A stretch of DNA of 64,000 nt from Pedosphaera sp. (GTDB taxonomy: Bacteria > Verrucomicrobiota > Verrucomicrobiia > Limisphaerales > Pedosphaeraceae): contig JAQGPC010000177.1 in the NCBI GenBank assembly GCA_028293285.1, forward strand, positions 1-64,000. The letters are read 5' to 3'. Of this stretch, positions 43,625 through 52,647 are shown piece after piece; the first letter of the stretch is position 1; each line of letters opens with the position of its first letter. The position numbers were made by a program, and so were the translations under genes. Under the pieces are notes generated by a model, which did not search any database, was not told the DNA's origin, and was given only the letters and a program-made list of their open reading frames with translations.

Positions 43625-45015
43625 AAACACTTTATTTGGATATTTTCAGCGGCATTAGCGGCGACATGTTCATTGGGGCGTTGATTGATCTGGGCGTGGA
43701 TGCGCATCAGTTGGAGCATGAATTGGAGAAGTTGGGGTTGGATGGTTATCATTTGCATGTCGCGCGTGGGCAGAAGGCGAATATTGACGGGGTGAAGTTC
43801 AATGTTCATTTGAACCATGACCGTGGGCATGGCCACGAGCATGGGCACGAACATGAACATACCCATGCGGAAGGCGTGACGCATACGCATTCTCATGCTC
43901 ACAGCCACGCGCATGAGCATGAGCACAAACACGGCGATCACGATCATCCGCATGCGCACACTCATGAACATGAGCATCATGATCATGACCACAGTCACGA
44001 ACATGAACACGGGCATGCACATGATCACGAACACAATCGTAATTTTAAACAGATCAAGGAATTGATTCTCGGCAGCAAGTTGTCGGACTGGGTGAAACAG
44101 AAAGCGATCAATGTGTTTCAGCGCATTGCGGTGGCAGAGGGGAAAATCCATGGTTTGCCAGCGGAAGAAGTGCATTTTCACGAGGTTGGTGCGGTGGATT
44201 CCATTGTGGATATTGTGGGCGGGTGCATTGCACTGGAGATGTTGGACAAGCCGCGTGTGCTGGTGGGGCCGGTGGTGGAAGGATTTGGTTGGATCGACTG
44301 TGCGCATGGAAGATTTCCGATACCCGCGCCAGCTACGTTGCAGATTTTGGGGGCGCGCGGCATTGAGGTGACACAGTGTGATGAGCCGCAGGAATTGGTG
44401 ACGCCCACGGGCGCGGCGATGCTGGCGGAGTTTGGCGAGAGTTTTGCGCCGATGAAAAATTTGGTGGCGGAGAAGGTCGGTTTTGGATTAGGCACGCGCG
44501 ACAATAAAACGCGTCCCAATGTGTTGCGAGCCATCCTGGGAGAATCCTCGTCCATAGTGCAGGAGTCGAATGATTGGGAGATGGATACTATCGCGGTGCT
44601 CGAAACCAATCTCGATGACATCAATGCGGAGATTCTGGGGCACTTTGTCGAGAAGGCGCTAGCGGTGGGCGCATTGGATGTATTCCATACGCCAATCCAG
44701 ATGAAGAAGAACCGGCCGGGCGTGTTACTGACGGTTTTGTGTGCGACAGCAGATGCGGATAAATTTACAGAGATGATGCTGCGGGAAACCAGTGCATTCG
44801 GCGTGCGGCGGTCCACAGCGGAGCGACGCAAATTGCAGCGTGAATTCGCGACGGTTAAAACTCCTCATGGTGAGGTGACCGTAAAATTGGGCAAGCTGAA
44901 TGGCAAGGTGGTGCAGGCGACGCCGGAATTTGAGTCGTGCAAGAAAGCGGCGGAGTCGGCAGGTGTGCCCATAAAACAGGTTTACGAAGCTGCCGTAAAG
45001 GGGTTCAAAGGTTGA
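43621..45015 (+). CDS. larC: LarC, nickel insertion protein with giant His-rich segment
   Basis: 464 residues in one uninterrupted frame; in Lactiplantibacillus the protein is made by a ribosomal frameshift between larC1 and larC2, which is not needed here. The N-terminus LYLDIFSGISGDMFIGALID and FHEVGAVDSIVDIVG are characteristic. Residues 66-138 contain 34 histidines in 73 residues, mostly alternating with Glu, Asp, Gly, Ala or Ser, a nickel-storing or delivering segment inserted between these motifs. LarC transfers nickel into the pincer nucleotide in a CTP-dependent reaction. Overlaps larB by 4 bases. Confidence 0.94.
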   Translation: MKTLYLDIFSGISGDMFIGALIDLGVDAHQLEHELEKLGLDGYHLHVARGQKANIDGVKFNVHLNHDRGHGHEHGHEHEHTHAEGVTHTHSHAHSHAHEHEHKHGDHDHPHAHTHEHEHHDHDHSHEHEHGHAHDHEHNRNFKQIKELILGSKLSDWVKQKAINVFQRIAVAEGKIHGLPAEEVHFHEVGAVDSIVDIVGGCIALEMLDKPRVLVGPVVEGFGWIDCAHGRFPIPAPATLQILGARGIEVTQCDEPQELVTPTGAAMLAEFGESFAPMKNLVAEKVGFGLGTRDNKTRPNVLRAILGESSSIVQESNDWEMDTIAVLETNLDDINAEILGHFVEKALAVGALDVFHTPIQMKKNRPGVLLTVLCATADADKFTEMMLRETSAFGVRRSTAERRKLQREFATVKTPHGEVTVKLGKLNGKVVQATPEFESCKKAAESAGVPIKQVYEAAVKGFKG

Positions 45016-45022
45016 GAGTTTT

Positions 45023-45655
45023 ATGAAGCTAATTCAGTCGCCAATCGATTTTGATAGAGCGCTGCAAGCGGACAGGGCAATTCTTTTGATTTGTTTCGAG
45101 TGGTCGCAAAATGCCGGAACGGTTCGCGAGACGTTCGAAAGATGGGAGCGGGAAGGCAATGAAGAGATTGGTGATTTGAGGTTTGAGACCTATCAACTAG
45201 TTCCTGACCAGCATCCTTACACTTGGAAATGGGTTGGTAAGTACGCGACTGGCAATGAGGAGGTGGAGCATTTCACTGGGGCCATCCTTTGGCTTCGCAA
45301 GGGTTCAATAGTAGGTCGTATGCCGAATGCGGTTGCTCCGAGTTCGCGGGATTTGACACGAATGACGAGGCAGTGTTTTGGTGCGAATGAAACGACTTCG
45401 GCAGGTGGTTTGGTGGATAATGAACTCCTCGAAATTTTATGTTGTCCGGAAACGCACCAGGAAGTCAGGCTGGCTGAACCGGCGCTGGTGGAAAATTTGA
45501 ATCAACAAATTGCGACGGGCAGGGTTCAGAACCGTAGTGGACGTCCGGTGCAGGAGAAAATTGATGGGGGATTAGTTCGGAGCGATGGCAAATGTCTTTA
45601 TCCCATCCGACAGAACATTCCGATCATGTTGGTGGATGAGGCGATTGCGATCTGA
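45023..45655 (+). CDS. protein with C-terminal Trm112-like domain and unknown N-terminal domain
   Basis: 210 residues. The C-terminal 80 resemble the Trm112/YcaR zinc-ribbon family: LLEILCCPETHQEVRL, then GGLVRSDGKCLYPIRQNIP and IMLVDEAI. The N-terminal 125 residues (LQADRAILLICFEWSQNAG, PYTWKWVGKYATG) may have a thioredoxin-like fold, but this is unsure. Free-standing bacterial Trm112 proteins have about 60 residues, so this is a fusion. It starts 8 bases after larC and is probably co-transcribed; a link to nickel cofactor synthesis is possible but unproved. Confidence 0.7.
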   Translation: MKLIQSPIDFDRALQADRAILLICFEWSQNAGTVRETFERWEREGNEEIGDLRFETYQLVPDQHPYTWKWVGKYATGNEEVEHFTGAILWLRKGSIVGRMPNAVAPSSRDLTRMTRQCFGANETTSAGGLVDNELLEILCCPETHQEVRLAEPALVENLNQQIATGRVQNRSGRPVQEKIDGGLVRSDGKCLYPIRQNIPIMLVDEAIAI

Positions 45656-45824
45656 GTTGTCTGGGCGCAGCCTTCGTGATTTCAAGGGAATAGAAATGTC
45701 GATAGTCAGGCGGATAGTGAGTTCGATTTCAACCTCGGGTTAAACCAGTCCGTCGAAGCCAGATTTCAACCAGAGAATACCTGAAGGCAATTGCTTCAGC
45801 ACCATTGGCACGGGCTTTGCTGTT

Positions 45825-46454
45825 TTGACTCTTATTGTGGCGAAGGTGCTGTCTATACGAATTATTCTCTGCATGCTCTGGCTGTTCGCAGTCGGCGTTG
45901 GATTCATCGTAATTTTGAATTACCAGAATGCGGGCGGGCGTGTTGGCGTTATGCCGCAGCATTGGCCGAAGGGAACTTTTGCCCGGCTGGACCACAACCG
46001 GGATACGCTAATCATGTTCGCGCATCCCCAATGTCCATGCACACGGGCGAGCCTTGAAGAACTGAACCGGCTGCTGGCCCAAGGCCACGGAAAAGTTGCC
46101 GCCCATGTAATATTCTTCAAACCCGGAAAATCTCCCAGCGGTTGGACACAAACCGGTTTGTGGCGAAGTGCGGCGGCCATTCCGGGCGTTACAGTGCATG
46201 AGGATTTGGATGGCGCACAGGCGCGCCTGTTTGGAGCAGAAACTTCCGGCCATGTCCTCCTTTATGACACACACGGGAAATTGCTGTTCCAAGGCGGTAT
46301 TACCGGCGGTCGCGGTCATGCCGGTGATAATGCGGGTGAAAACACAATAATTTCTTTGTTGGGGGGACAAGACCCGCATTTGAAACAAACGCAGGTCTAC
46401 GGATGCTCCCTATTGGAAAAATGTGAAGCTTTACCAGCAATGGTTGCAAAATGA
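45825..46454 (+). CDS. membrane-anchored thioredoxin-like protein (RedB-like)
   Basis: 209 residues from TTG 45825; GTG 45837 and ATG 45873 are alternative starts and none has a good ribosome site. One N-terminal membrane helix (IILCMLWLFAVGVGFIVIL), then a periplasmic domain with MFAHPQCPCTRASLEELNRL, where CPC stands at the usual CxxC position (C-P-C with one residue between). The remaining strand pattern (VHVLLYDTHGKLLFQGGIT-like) fits a thioredoxin fold. It overlaps the histidine kinase start by 4 bases, suggesting it senses or sets redox state for that kinase. Confidence 0.65.
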   Translation: MTLIVAKVLSIRIILCMLWLFAVGVGFIVILNYQNAGGRVGVMPQHWPKGTFARLDHNRDTLIMFAHPQCPCTRASLEELNRLLAQGHGKVAAHVIFFKPGKSPSGWTQTGLWRSAAAIPGVTVHEDLDGAQARLFGAETSGHVLLYDTHGKLLFQGGITGGRGHAGDNAGENTIISLLGGQDPHLKQTQVYGCSLLEKCEALPAMVAK

Positions 46455-48769
46455 ATGCCTCAGCATCAAAAATAACCGCACTCGCCGATACGATTTCCAC
46501 CCGCACGGTCGAACTGTTCAAGGAACAACAGCAAAGCATAGTCAAGCATGCGGACCTGATCTTTGCCCGGTTGATGGTCTGCCAATGGGTATTCAGCATA
46601 GGATTGGCTCTTTGGGTTTCGCCGCGCACCTGGACCGGCACCCAGAGCCAATTACACATCCACGTATGGGCAGCAGTGCTGCTGGGCGGGGCGATAACGA
46701 GTGTGCCAGTATTGCTTGGACTCATGCAGCCGGGAAAGGTGCTTACGCGCCATGCCATTGCCGTTGGTCAAATGCTTATGTCAGCGTTGTTGATTCACCT
46801 GACGGGTGGAAGAATCGAAACGCATTTTCATGTGTTCGGCTCCCTGGCGATCCTGGCATTCTACCGGGATTGGAGAGTATTGATTTCTGCTTCAGCGGTC
46901 GTATATGTAGATCATATTTTCCGGGGGATATTCTGGCCGCAATCGGTGTACGGTGTGCTCACCGCCCCGATATGGCGATCATTGGAGCATGCCGGGTGGG
47001 TCATATTTGAGGTTGCATTCCTGATTATTTCCATCCGTAAAAGCATGAGTGAAATGCAGTTGGTAGCCGAGCGACAGGCCGGATTGGAGTCGTTGAAGGC
47101 GGGAATTGAGCAGACGGTGGCGGAGCGCACGGCGGATTTGACGCAGGAAAATCTCGAGCGTCGGCAAGCGGAGGAGCAACTTCGCAAAAGCCAGGCGCAA
47201 CTGGCCCAGGCACAACAAATCGCCCGCATGGGAAGTTGGGAATGGGACTTGTTGGATAATAAAGTCACATGGTCCGAAGAAACCAAGCGACTATACGGGC
47301 GCAAACCGGAAGATGTCGGATCGCCAATGGAAACCTGCTTGGAACGGGTGCATCCCGATGACCTGGTGCGGGTCAATAAAATGATGGCTGAAGCGTTACG
47401 AACCCGCGAATCGTTTGTATGTGATCATCGGGTGGTATTGCCTGATGGCCAAGAAAGAGTCATACAGGGACGTGGGGAAATCCTCGTGAATAATGTAGGC
47501 GAGCCGGTCAAGATGTTCGGAATTGTGCAGGACATCACGGAAGCGAAACGCGCAGCGGAGGCGCTTCGCCGCAGTGAGGAACAATTACGGCAGTCGCAAA
47601 AAATGGAAGCGGTAGGCCGTCTGGCGGGAGGTGTCGCGCACGATTTTAACAATTTGTTGACGGTGATCGGCGGATATTGCTCGTTATCGCTGCGCCAAAT
47701 TGAGGAAACGCACCCACTGCAAAAAAGCATGATGGAAATTCAAAGGGCATCGGAGCGCGCCGCCGCATTGACGAGCCAGTTGCTGGCCTTCAGCCGAAAG
47801 CAGGTGCTTCAGCCGCGAGTGCTGCAGCTCAATGAAGTCGTCGGCGGCATGGAAAAAATGTTGCGGCGATTGATTGGAGAGGACGTCGAGTTCTCCGCCA
47901 CATTCGACCCCGCGTTGGGAAATGTGAAAGCCGACCCCGGCCAACTGGAGCAAGTGATCATGAATTTGGCGGTGAACGCGCGCGATGCGATGCCGCGCGG
48001 AGGCAAGCTCACGATCAGTACGACGAATGTCACCATTGATCAAAAGACGCACTTTCGCAATCGCACCCTGGATGTTGGCGATTATGTGCTGCTGGCCCTG
48101 ACGGATAACGGCGTGGGCATGAGCGCGGAGGTGCAGTCACATTTATTTGAACCATTTTTTACCACTAAAGGGCTGGGCAAGGGCACCGGTCTTGGCCTGG
48201 CTACCTGTTACGGCATCATTTGCCAAAGCGGCGGAGACATCCGCGTGTACAGCGAACCGAGTTCCGGCACCACTTTCAAAATATACCTGCCGCGTACTGA
48301 TGCGAAATTGGACTCGACTGCCAACCTGGAGCCAAAGCAGTTGCCTGCCGGCACGGAATCAATACTTGTCGTTGAGGATGATGCGGCAGTGCGAAGATTG
48401 GCTGTGATCATCTTGCGAGAGCGCGGTTATCGGGTCCAGGAATCGAACAATGCCTTCGAGGCGCTGGCGCTGATTCGAAAGAATGCGCGATTTGACCTGG
48501 TGGTCACTGACGTAATCATGCCGCAAATGAGCGGCAAAGATCTTTATGACCAACTCAAAAGTCAGATGCCGCAGACCAAGGTGTTGTTGATGTCAGGTTA
48601 CACGGATGATGCGCTGGCGCACCACGGCGTGCTGGATGAAGGCTTATGCTTTCTGGAAAAACCATTTTCGCCGGCACGACTTGCGCGAAAAGTCCGCGAA
48701 GTTCTCGATGCTCCAACACCGCAGCCGCCCCGTCCAAATAATAACGAGGCTGAACTGGTGAACGTTTGA
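46451..48769 (+). CDS. hybrid sensor histidine kinase (membrane - PAS - HisKA - HATPase - receiver)
   Basis: 772 residues. About six membrane helices occupy residues 40-200 and contain the unusual ETHFHVFGSLAILAFYRDW. A coiled linker, a PAS domain (GSWEWDLLDNKVTWSEETK), HisKA (GGVAHDFNNLLTV with the phospho-His), HATPase (TDNGVGMSAEV ... GTGLGLATCYG) and a C-terminal receiver (VVEDDAAVRRL, phospho-Asp in VTDVIMPQMSG, Lys in FLEKPFSPARL) follow. The input may be periplasmic or membrane redox state, given the overlapping thioredoxin-like gene upstream. No DNA-binding output partner is adjacent. Confidence 0.92.
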   Translation: MNASASKITALADTISTRTVELFKEQQQSIVKHADLIFARLMVCQWVFSIGLALWVSPRTWTGTQSQLHIHVWAAVLLGGAITSVPVLLGLMQPGKVLTRHAIAVGQMLMSALLIHLTGGRIETHFHVFGSLAILAFYRDWRVLISASAVVYVDHIFRGIFWPQSVYGVLTAPIWRSLEHAGWVIFEVAFLIISIRKSMSEMQLVAERQAGLESLKAGIEQTVAERTADLTQENLERRQAEEQLRKSQAQLAQAQQIARMGSWEWDLLDNKVTWSEETKRLYGRKPEDVGSPMETCLERVHPDDLVRVNKMMAEALRTRESFVCDHRVVLPDGQERVIQGRGEILVNNVGEPVKMFGIVQDITEAKRAAEALRRSEEQLRQSQKMEAVGRLAGGVAHDFNNLLTVIGGYCSLSLRQIEETHPLQKSMMEIQRASERAAALTSQLLAFSRKQVLQPRVLQLNEVVGGMEKMLRRLIGEDVEFSATFDPALGNVKADPGQLEQVIMNLAVNARDAMPRGGKLTISTTNVTIDQKTHFRNRTLDVGDYVLLALTDNGVGMSAEVQSHLFEPFFTTKGLGKGTGLGLATCYGIICQSGGDIRVYSEPSSGTTFKIYLPRTDAKLDSTANLEPKQLPAGTESILVVEDDAAVRRLAVIILRERGYRVQESNNAFEALALIRKNARFDLVVTDVIMPQMSGKDLYDQLKSQMPQTKVLLMSGYTDDALAHHGVLDEGLCFLEKPFSPARLARKVREVLDAPTPQPPRPNNNEAELVNV

Positions 48770-48837
48770 GATTTGGTCTCGGGAATCAATAAGAAACCCA
48801 CTCTTTACTTCACCAAAACCAAACGGCAATTCCAAGA

Positions 48838-50232
48838 TCAGGCTCTCGCTTCTTTGTTAATCGGCAGACGCACGGTAAATTCCGTATGACCGGGTTTGGA
48901 ATCAAACTCAATTTCTCCGGAATGGCGTTCCGCGATAATCCGGTTACTAATCATCAACCCAAGTCCGGTTCCCGAACCGACTCCCTTGGTAGTAAAGAAC
49001 GGCTCGAAAATGCGCGGCTGCAACTCAGGAGGAATACCTTTGCCATTGTCGCTGATGGTTACCATTATATGGCCATCATCGCGGGAAGTTTTCACACACA
49101 CCGTGCCGTCCGGCTTGGCTGCATCGGCAGCGTTATCCAACAGGTTGGTCCAGACCTGGTTTAGCTCATTGCCATAAGCCATGATGCGCGGCAGGTTTTG
49201 ATCATAATCCCGAATAACATTCAGACCTTTCAACTTGTGTCCCAACATGATGAGGGTGCTCTCCAATCCCTCATGAACATCAATCTGCTGCAACGGAGTT
49301 TGATCCATGTAGGAATAGGATTTTACCGCCTTCACGAGTTCTGAAATGCGTTTCGTGCTTTGCTCGATCTCATTCAGCAAGTTCTTGAGTGAGATACGCG
49401 CCTCCAACCATCCCACCGCATCGTTCGCAGCCTGCGGCGGCAGTTTTGCCAATAAATCGCCCAGCCATTCGGGATCTAATCCGGCATTCGCAAAAGAGGC
49501 TGCCCGCTGCCAGGCCTCCGGTATGGCCCGTTCATCCAGCCAGGTTGAAATAGCTTCTTCCTTATCGCTTTGTTCCAAGGCATCCATTTTTGATGTCTCC
49601 GACCTACGCGCAGCCTCGTCAGAAGCGTCCACCAGGCTTTCCCATTGGGACGCTTTCAACACCTGGTTCAGATGACAAGCAAAAGACTGCACATCGCTGG
49701 TGATGGCTTGCAGGTGAACCGCTGCCCGGGCGGCGGCGGCGGCGGGATTGTTTAATTCATGTGCCAGGCCTGCCGCCATGGTGCCCAGGGAAACCAGCTT
49801 CTCACGCTGGTGCGAAAACCCTTCGACGTTGCGGATGCGCATTGCCATCGTGCGCAAAATCACACCTGCTACCGAAGGGCAAACACGAAGAATTTTCCAA
49901 AAGCTTTCCTTGGAGAATAAAGCCATCCGACTGGGCTTCACGGCTTTTGCACTCGCCAATGCAGGAAGCTCCAACAGCAAGGAAATTTCTCCGGAAAACA
50001 TTCCCGGTTGGTGCGTTGCCATGGCGATTTCCTGTTTGCCGTAATTGCGGGTAATCTTCAGTTCCCCTTCCAACAAAACCGAAAAGTATTCAGTGTTATC
50101 GCCTTCCTTTACGAAGACTTCACCGGCTGCCAAGCTTCGCTCCCGGCCATCTTCCAGGCAGGCAAGTTCCTCCTCCTTTAAACTTTCGAATAAAGGCATC
50201 CGGCGAAGCTCATCAATCAGGGTTTCACTCAT
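48838..50232 (-). CDS. cyclic-nucleotide-binding-domain histidine kinase
   Basis: 464 residues, soluble. Residues 1-130 form a CRP-like cNMP-binding domain (PLFESLKEEELACLEDGRER, VKEGDNTEYFSVLLEGELKI, GEISLLL). A HisKA with H158 (GLAHELNNPA), a long helical segment and HATPase (ISDNGKGIPPELQPRIFEPF, GTGLGLMIS) follow. The cyclic-nucleotide phosphate pocket FSGEISLLLELPALASAKA departs from the CRP consensus FGExxL...RxAxVxA, so ligand binding is uncertain. Its start overlaps the response-regulator/reductase stop by 4 bases, so it is the cognate kinase of that protein. Confidence 0.92.
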   Translation of the reverse strand: MSETLIDELRRMPLFESLKEEELACLEDGRERSLAAGEVFVKEGDNTEYFSVLLEGELKITRNYGKQEIAMATHQPGMFSGEISLLLELPALASAKAVKPSRMALFSKESFWKILRVCPSVAGVILRTMAMRIRNVEGFSHQREKLVSLGTMAAGLAHELNNPAAAAARAAVHLQAITSDVQSFACHLNQVLKASQWESLVDASDEAARRSETSKMDALEQSDKEEAISTWLDERAIPEAWQRAASFANAGLDPEWLGDLLAKLPPQAANDAVGWLEARISLKNLLNEIEQSTKRISELVKAVKSYSYMDQTPLQQIDVHEGLESTLIMLGHKLKGLNVIRDYDQNLPRIMAYGNELNQVWTNLLDNAADAAKPDGTVCVKTSRDDGHIMVTISDNGKGIPPELQPRIFEPFFTTKGVGSGTGLGLMISNRIIAERHSGEIEFDSKPGHTEFTVRLPINKEARA

Positions 50233-51896
50233 ACTTTGACGTTGCTCAGGTAACGATGAATCAATTCAATGGCAATGGAGCCTTCTCCTACAGCTGAGGC
50301 CACACGTTTGATAGAGCCATGCCGCACATCGCCCGCCACAAAAATTCCGGGCACGCTGGTTTCCAATAGATAAGGAGCGCGATCCAGAGTCCATCCTTTG
50401 GGGCGCCGTCCGTCCCGGGTCAGGTCTTCGCCGGAAAGAATGAATCCATGATCATCCACTTCCAAAAGTTTGGATATACATTCAGTCCGTGGCAATGCTC
50501 CAATAAAAATGAACAGTGCCGCTGCTTCAACCTTCCTGGTTTCACCGGTTTGGTCGTTAACGATGGTGACCGCTTCCAGATTTTTCTCTCCATGCGCCTC
50601 TGCCACTCTGCAACACGTTTGCACGTCAATGTTTGGCGTCTTGGCGATTTGTTCGATCAGATAAGTGGACATGGTCAGCGCCAGGCCACTACCACGCACC
50701 AACATGGTGACTTTGCGGGCGAAGCGTGAGAGATACATTGCTCCCTGGCCGGCCGAATTCGCTCCGCCCACGACAAAGACATCCTGTGACTTGCAGGATA
50801 AGGCTTCGGTATTGGCCGCACCGTAGTAAACCCCGGCACCCGTCAACTTCTCAACTCCCGGAACCTCCAGCGTTCGATATTGAACACCGGTGGCTATCAA
50901 TAACGCATGACAACTGATCTCAGCGCCGTCCGACAGTGTTACGATGCGGTAATTGTCCTTGATCTTGACGCTATGGACTTCCTGAGGTGTTAGCATCTCC
51001 ACGCCGAAACGTCGCGCCTGCGCCACTGCGCGTCGGGCAAGATCGCCACCACTCAATCCAGATGGAAAGCCAAGATAGTTTTCTATACGCGAACTCATGC
51101 CCGCCTGTCCGCCGGGAGCTTTACGCTCAATCATCACGGTGCGCAAACCTTCCGAAGCGCCGTAAACTGCGGCCGCCAAACCAGCGGGACCACCGCCCAA
51201 AATCACCAAGTCATAAAAGGGCATTTCTGCGTGGGTGCGCAGCCCTGCCTTTTTGGCGACTTCACCGATATTTGGATCATTCAATCGCGTGCCATCCGGA
51301 AACACCACCAGTGGGAGTTTAACTTCTTCTCCCAGCGCGGACTCCATTAAGCGTTTGGCTTCCGTGTCCACTTCCACGTCCAGCCACAGATAAGGCACTT
51401 GATTGCGCGCGAGAAAGTCCTTGATGAGATAGGAGGCAGGAGACCAACGGTTTCCAACCACGCGAATGCCTTCAAACCCAGGTCGATACGCAGCCAGCCA
51501 GTCGTCCAGAATATCATCGATCACCGGATAAAGTCGTTCCTCGGGCGGATCCCAGGGCTTCATCAGGTAATGGCTGATTTGGACGTCGTTGATGGCCTTG
51601 ATCGCCGCATCCGTATCGGCGTAAGCGGTTAATAAAACGCGCTTGGTTTCGGGAAAAAATTCGAGAGCCGCTTCGAGAAACTCCACGCCACTCATGCGTG
51701 GCATGCGCTGGTCTACAAGGAACAAAGCGATCGGCTCGTTGCGAAGTTTCAGTTGCTTAACCCCTTCCAACGCTTTAGCGCCGGAATCAGCGGCCAGAAC
51801 ACGATAGCGATCTCCGTACTGACGCCGCAAGTCCCGCTCCACAGCCCGTAAAACATCCGGGTCATCGTCCACCGTCCAAATAACTGGTTTGGCCAT
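50229..51896 (-). CDS. fused response regulator / glutaredoxin-like / thioredoxin-reductase-like protein
   Basis: 555 residues. Receiver domain 1-125 with D62 as phospho-acceptor and K113. A glutaredoxin-fold domain (about 143-218) has SPAS at 152-155 where a CxxC would stand. The FAD/NAD(P) domain carries GGGPAG (234-239) and GGANSA (377-382). Where thioredoxin reductase has its CxxC, this protein has YYGAANTEA (357-365), so it lacks the redox-active disulfide; the remaining cysteines (329, 368) are elsewhere. It may use FAD and NAD(P)H as a redox sensor or reduce another acceptor. Paired with the cNMP-binding histidine kinase; 135 bases downstream of the Rieske gene. Confidence 0.92.
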   Translation of the reverse strand: MAKPVIWTVDDDPDVLRAVERDLRRQYGDRYRVLAADSGAKALEGVKQLKLRNEPIALFLVDQRMPRMSGVEFLEAALEFFPETKRVLLTAYADTDAAIKAINDVQISHYLMKPWDPPEERLYPVIDDILDDWLAAYRPGFEGIRVVGNRWSPASYLIKDFLARNQVPYLWLDVEVDTEAKRLMESALGEEVKLPLVVFPDGTRLNDPNIGEVAKKAGLRTHAEMPFYDLVILGGGPAGLAAAVYGASEGLRTVMIERKAPGGQAGMSSRIENYLGFPSGLSGGDLARRAVAQARRFGVEMLTPQEVHSVKIKDNYRIVTLSDGAEISCHALLIATGVQYRTLEVPGVEKLTGAGVYYGAANTEALSCKSQDVFVVGGANSAGQGAMYLSRFARKVTMLVRGSGLALTMSTYLIEQIAKTPNIDVQTCCRVAEAHGEKNLEAVTIVNDQTGETRKVEAAALFIFIGALPRTECISKLLEVDDHGFILSGEDLTRDGRRPKGWTLDRAPYLLETSVPGIFVAGDVRHGSIKRVASAVGEGSIAIELIHRYLSNVKV

Positions 51897-52031
51897 AAAT
51901 GTTACCCCTCTCCCAAAAGACCAATCTAGACTTACATTTTAGTTCTGCAAGCAATGACCGATTACAAAATAACTAAGGAACTGAGGCACACCTCGCGAGC
52001 GGCTACGGCGAGATTAGGGCAGGACGATTAA

Positions 52032-52367
52032 TCACTCGAGCAGCCAAACTTCGTCTTCAGTGATTTCAATTTTAAGGGGCTTCAAACTTTCGCCTTCGCA
52101 CGGGCCGCGGAGGCAGAGGCCGGTGAGAGGTTCGTAAATAGCGTTGTGAGTCTGGCAGACGAAAGTTTTTCCATCGCGCGAAAAGAAACGGCCATCGTCG
52201 TAATCCAGGGAGAGGGGCAGATGGCGGCAGCGGTTTTCGTAAGCAACAAGTTTTCCTTTGAAGCAGGCGACGAAGCCTTCAGTGGGTTTTCCTTTGTGCG
52301 TGAACTGGAACTTGACCGTTTTTCCTTCGGTCAGGTCGCTGAGGGATGCGATTTTTTGCCGGCTCAC
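52032..52367 (-). CDS. Rieske-type 2Fe-2S protein
   Basis: 111 residues, soluble. Cluster ligands C47-x-H49 (RCRHLPLSL) and C71-x2-H74 (VCQTHNAIY) fit the Rieske pattern of ferredoxin-type domains from dioxygenases and nitrite reductase small subunits. The GLCLRGPCEGESLKPL segment is the usual Pro loop region. It would carry electrons to an unidentified partner. Confidence 0.9.
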   Translation of the reverse strand: MSRQKIASLSDLTEGKTVKFQFTHKGKPTEGFVACFKGKLVAYENRCRHLPLSLDYDDGRFFSRDGKTFVCQTHNAIYEPLTGLCLRGPCEGESLKPLKIEITEDEVWLLE

Positions 52368-52494
52368 GGGATTAGATTATAGGACGGGTAGGGTTGGGCG
52401 AGTGGAAAATGGATAGGCGTGGAGGAGCGAAGGAGTCGGAAGCGGACCGCGAAGTTTGGGCGATGATTTTGATTTTTTCATCCGTTGGAGGGTT

Positions 52495-52526
52495 GATCTT
52501 GAAGCGGCGTGAACGCCGCGCTCCTT
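52495..52526. repeat. palindromic intergenic repeat, copy b
   Basis: TTGAAGCGGCGTGAACGCCG followed by CGCTCCTTT, nearly identical to copy a at 23101, here in the leader of ribBA. No FMN riboswitch was recognised in 52368-52647. Confidence 0.65.
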
Positions 52527-52647
52527 TGCGCGCTTGGATGGCGCGCCCTAGCTTTGCGAAATGTTTCGGCGATCATAGACTGCCGCTACAAGAGAGCATT
52601 TTGTTGCTGGTAATTGTGCGCGAGCCGATTAGCTTTGTGCTTGGAAT

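Noticed and set aside
50229-51896. active thioredoxin reductase
   Set aside because: The FAD and NAD(P) motifs are present but the CxxC active site is missing in both the reductase and glutaredoxin-like domains.
52368-52647. FMN riboswitch upstream of ribBA
   Set aside because: The conserved RFN-element blocks were not found; the leader instead holds a palindromic repeat.
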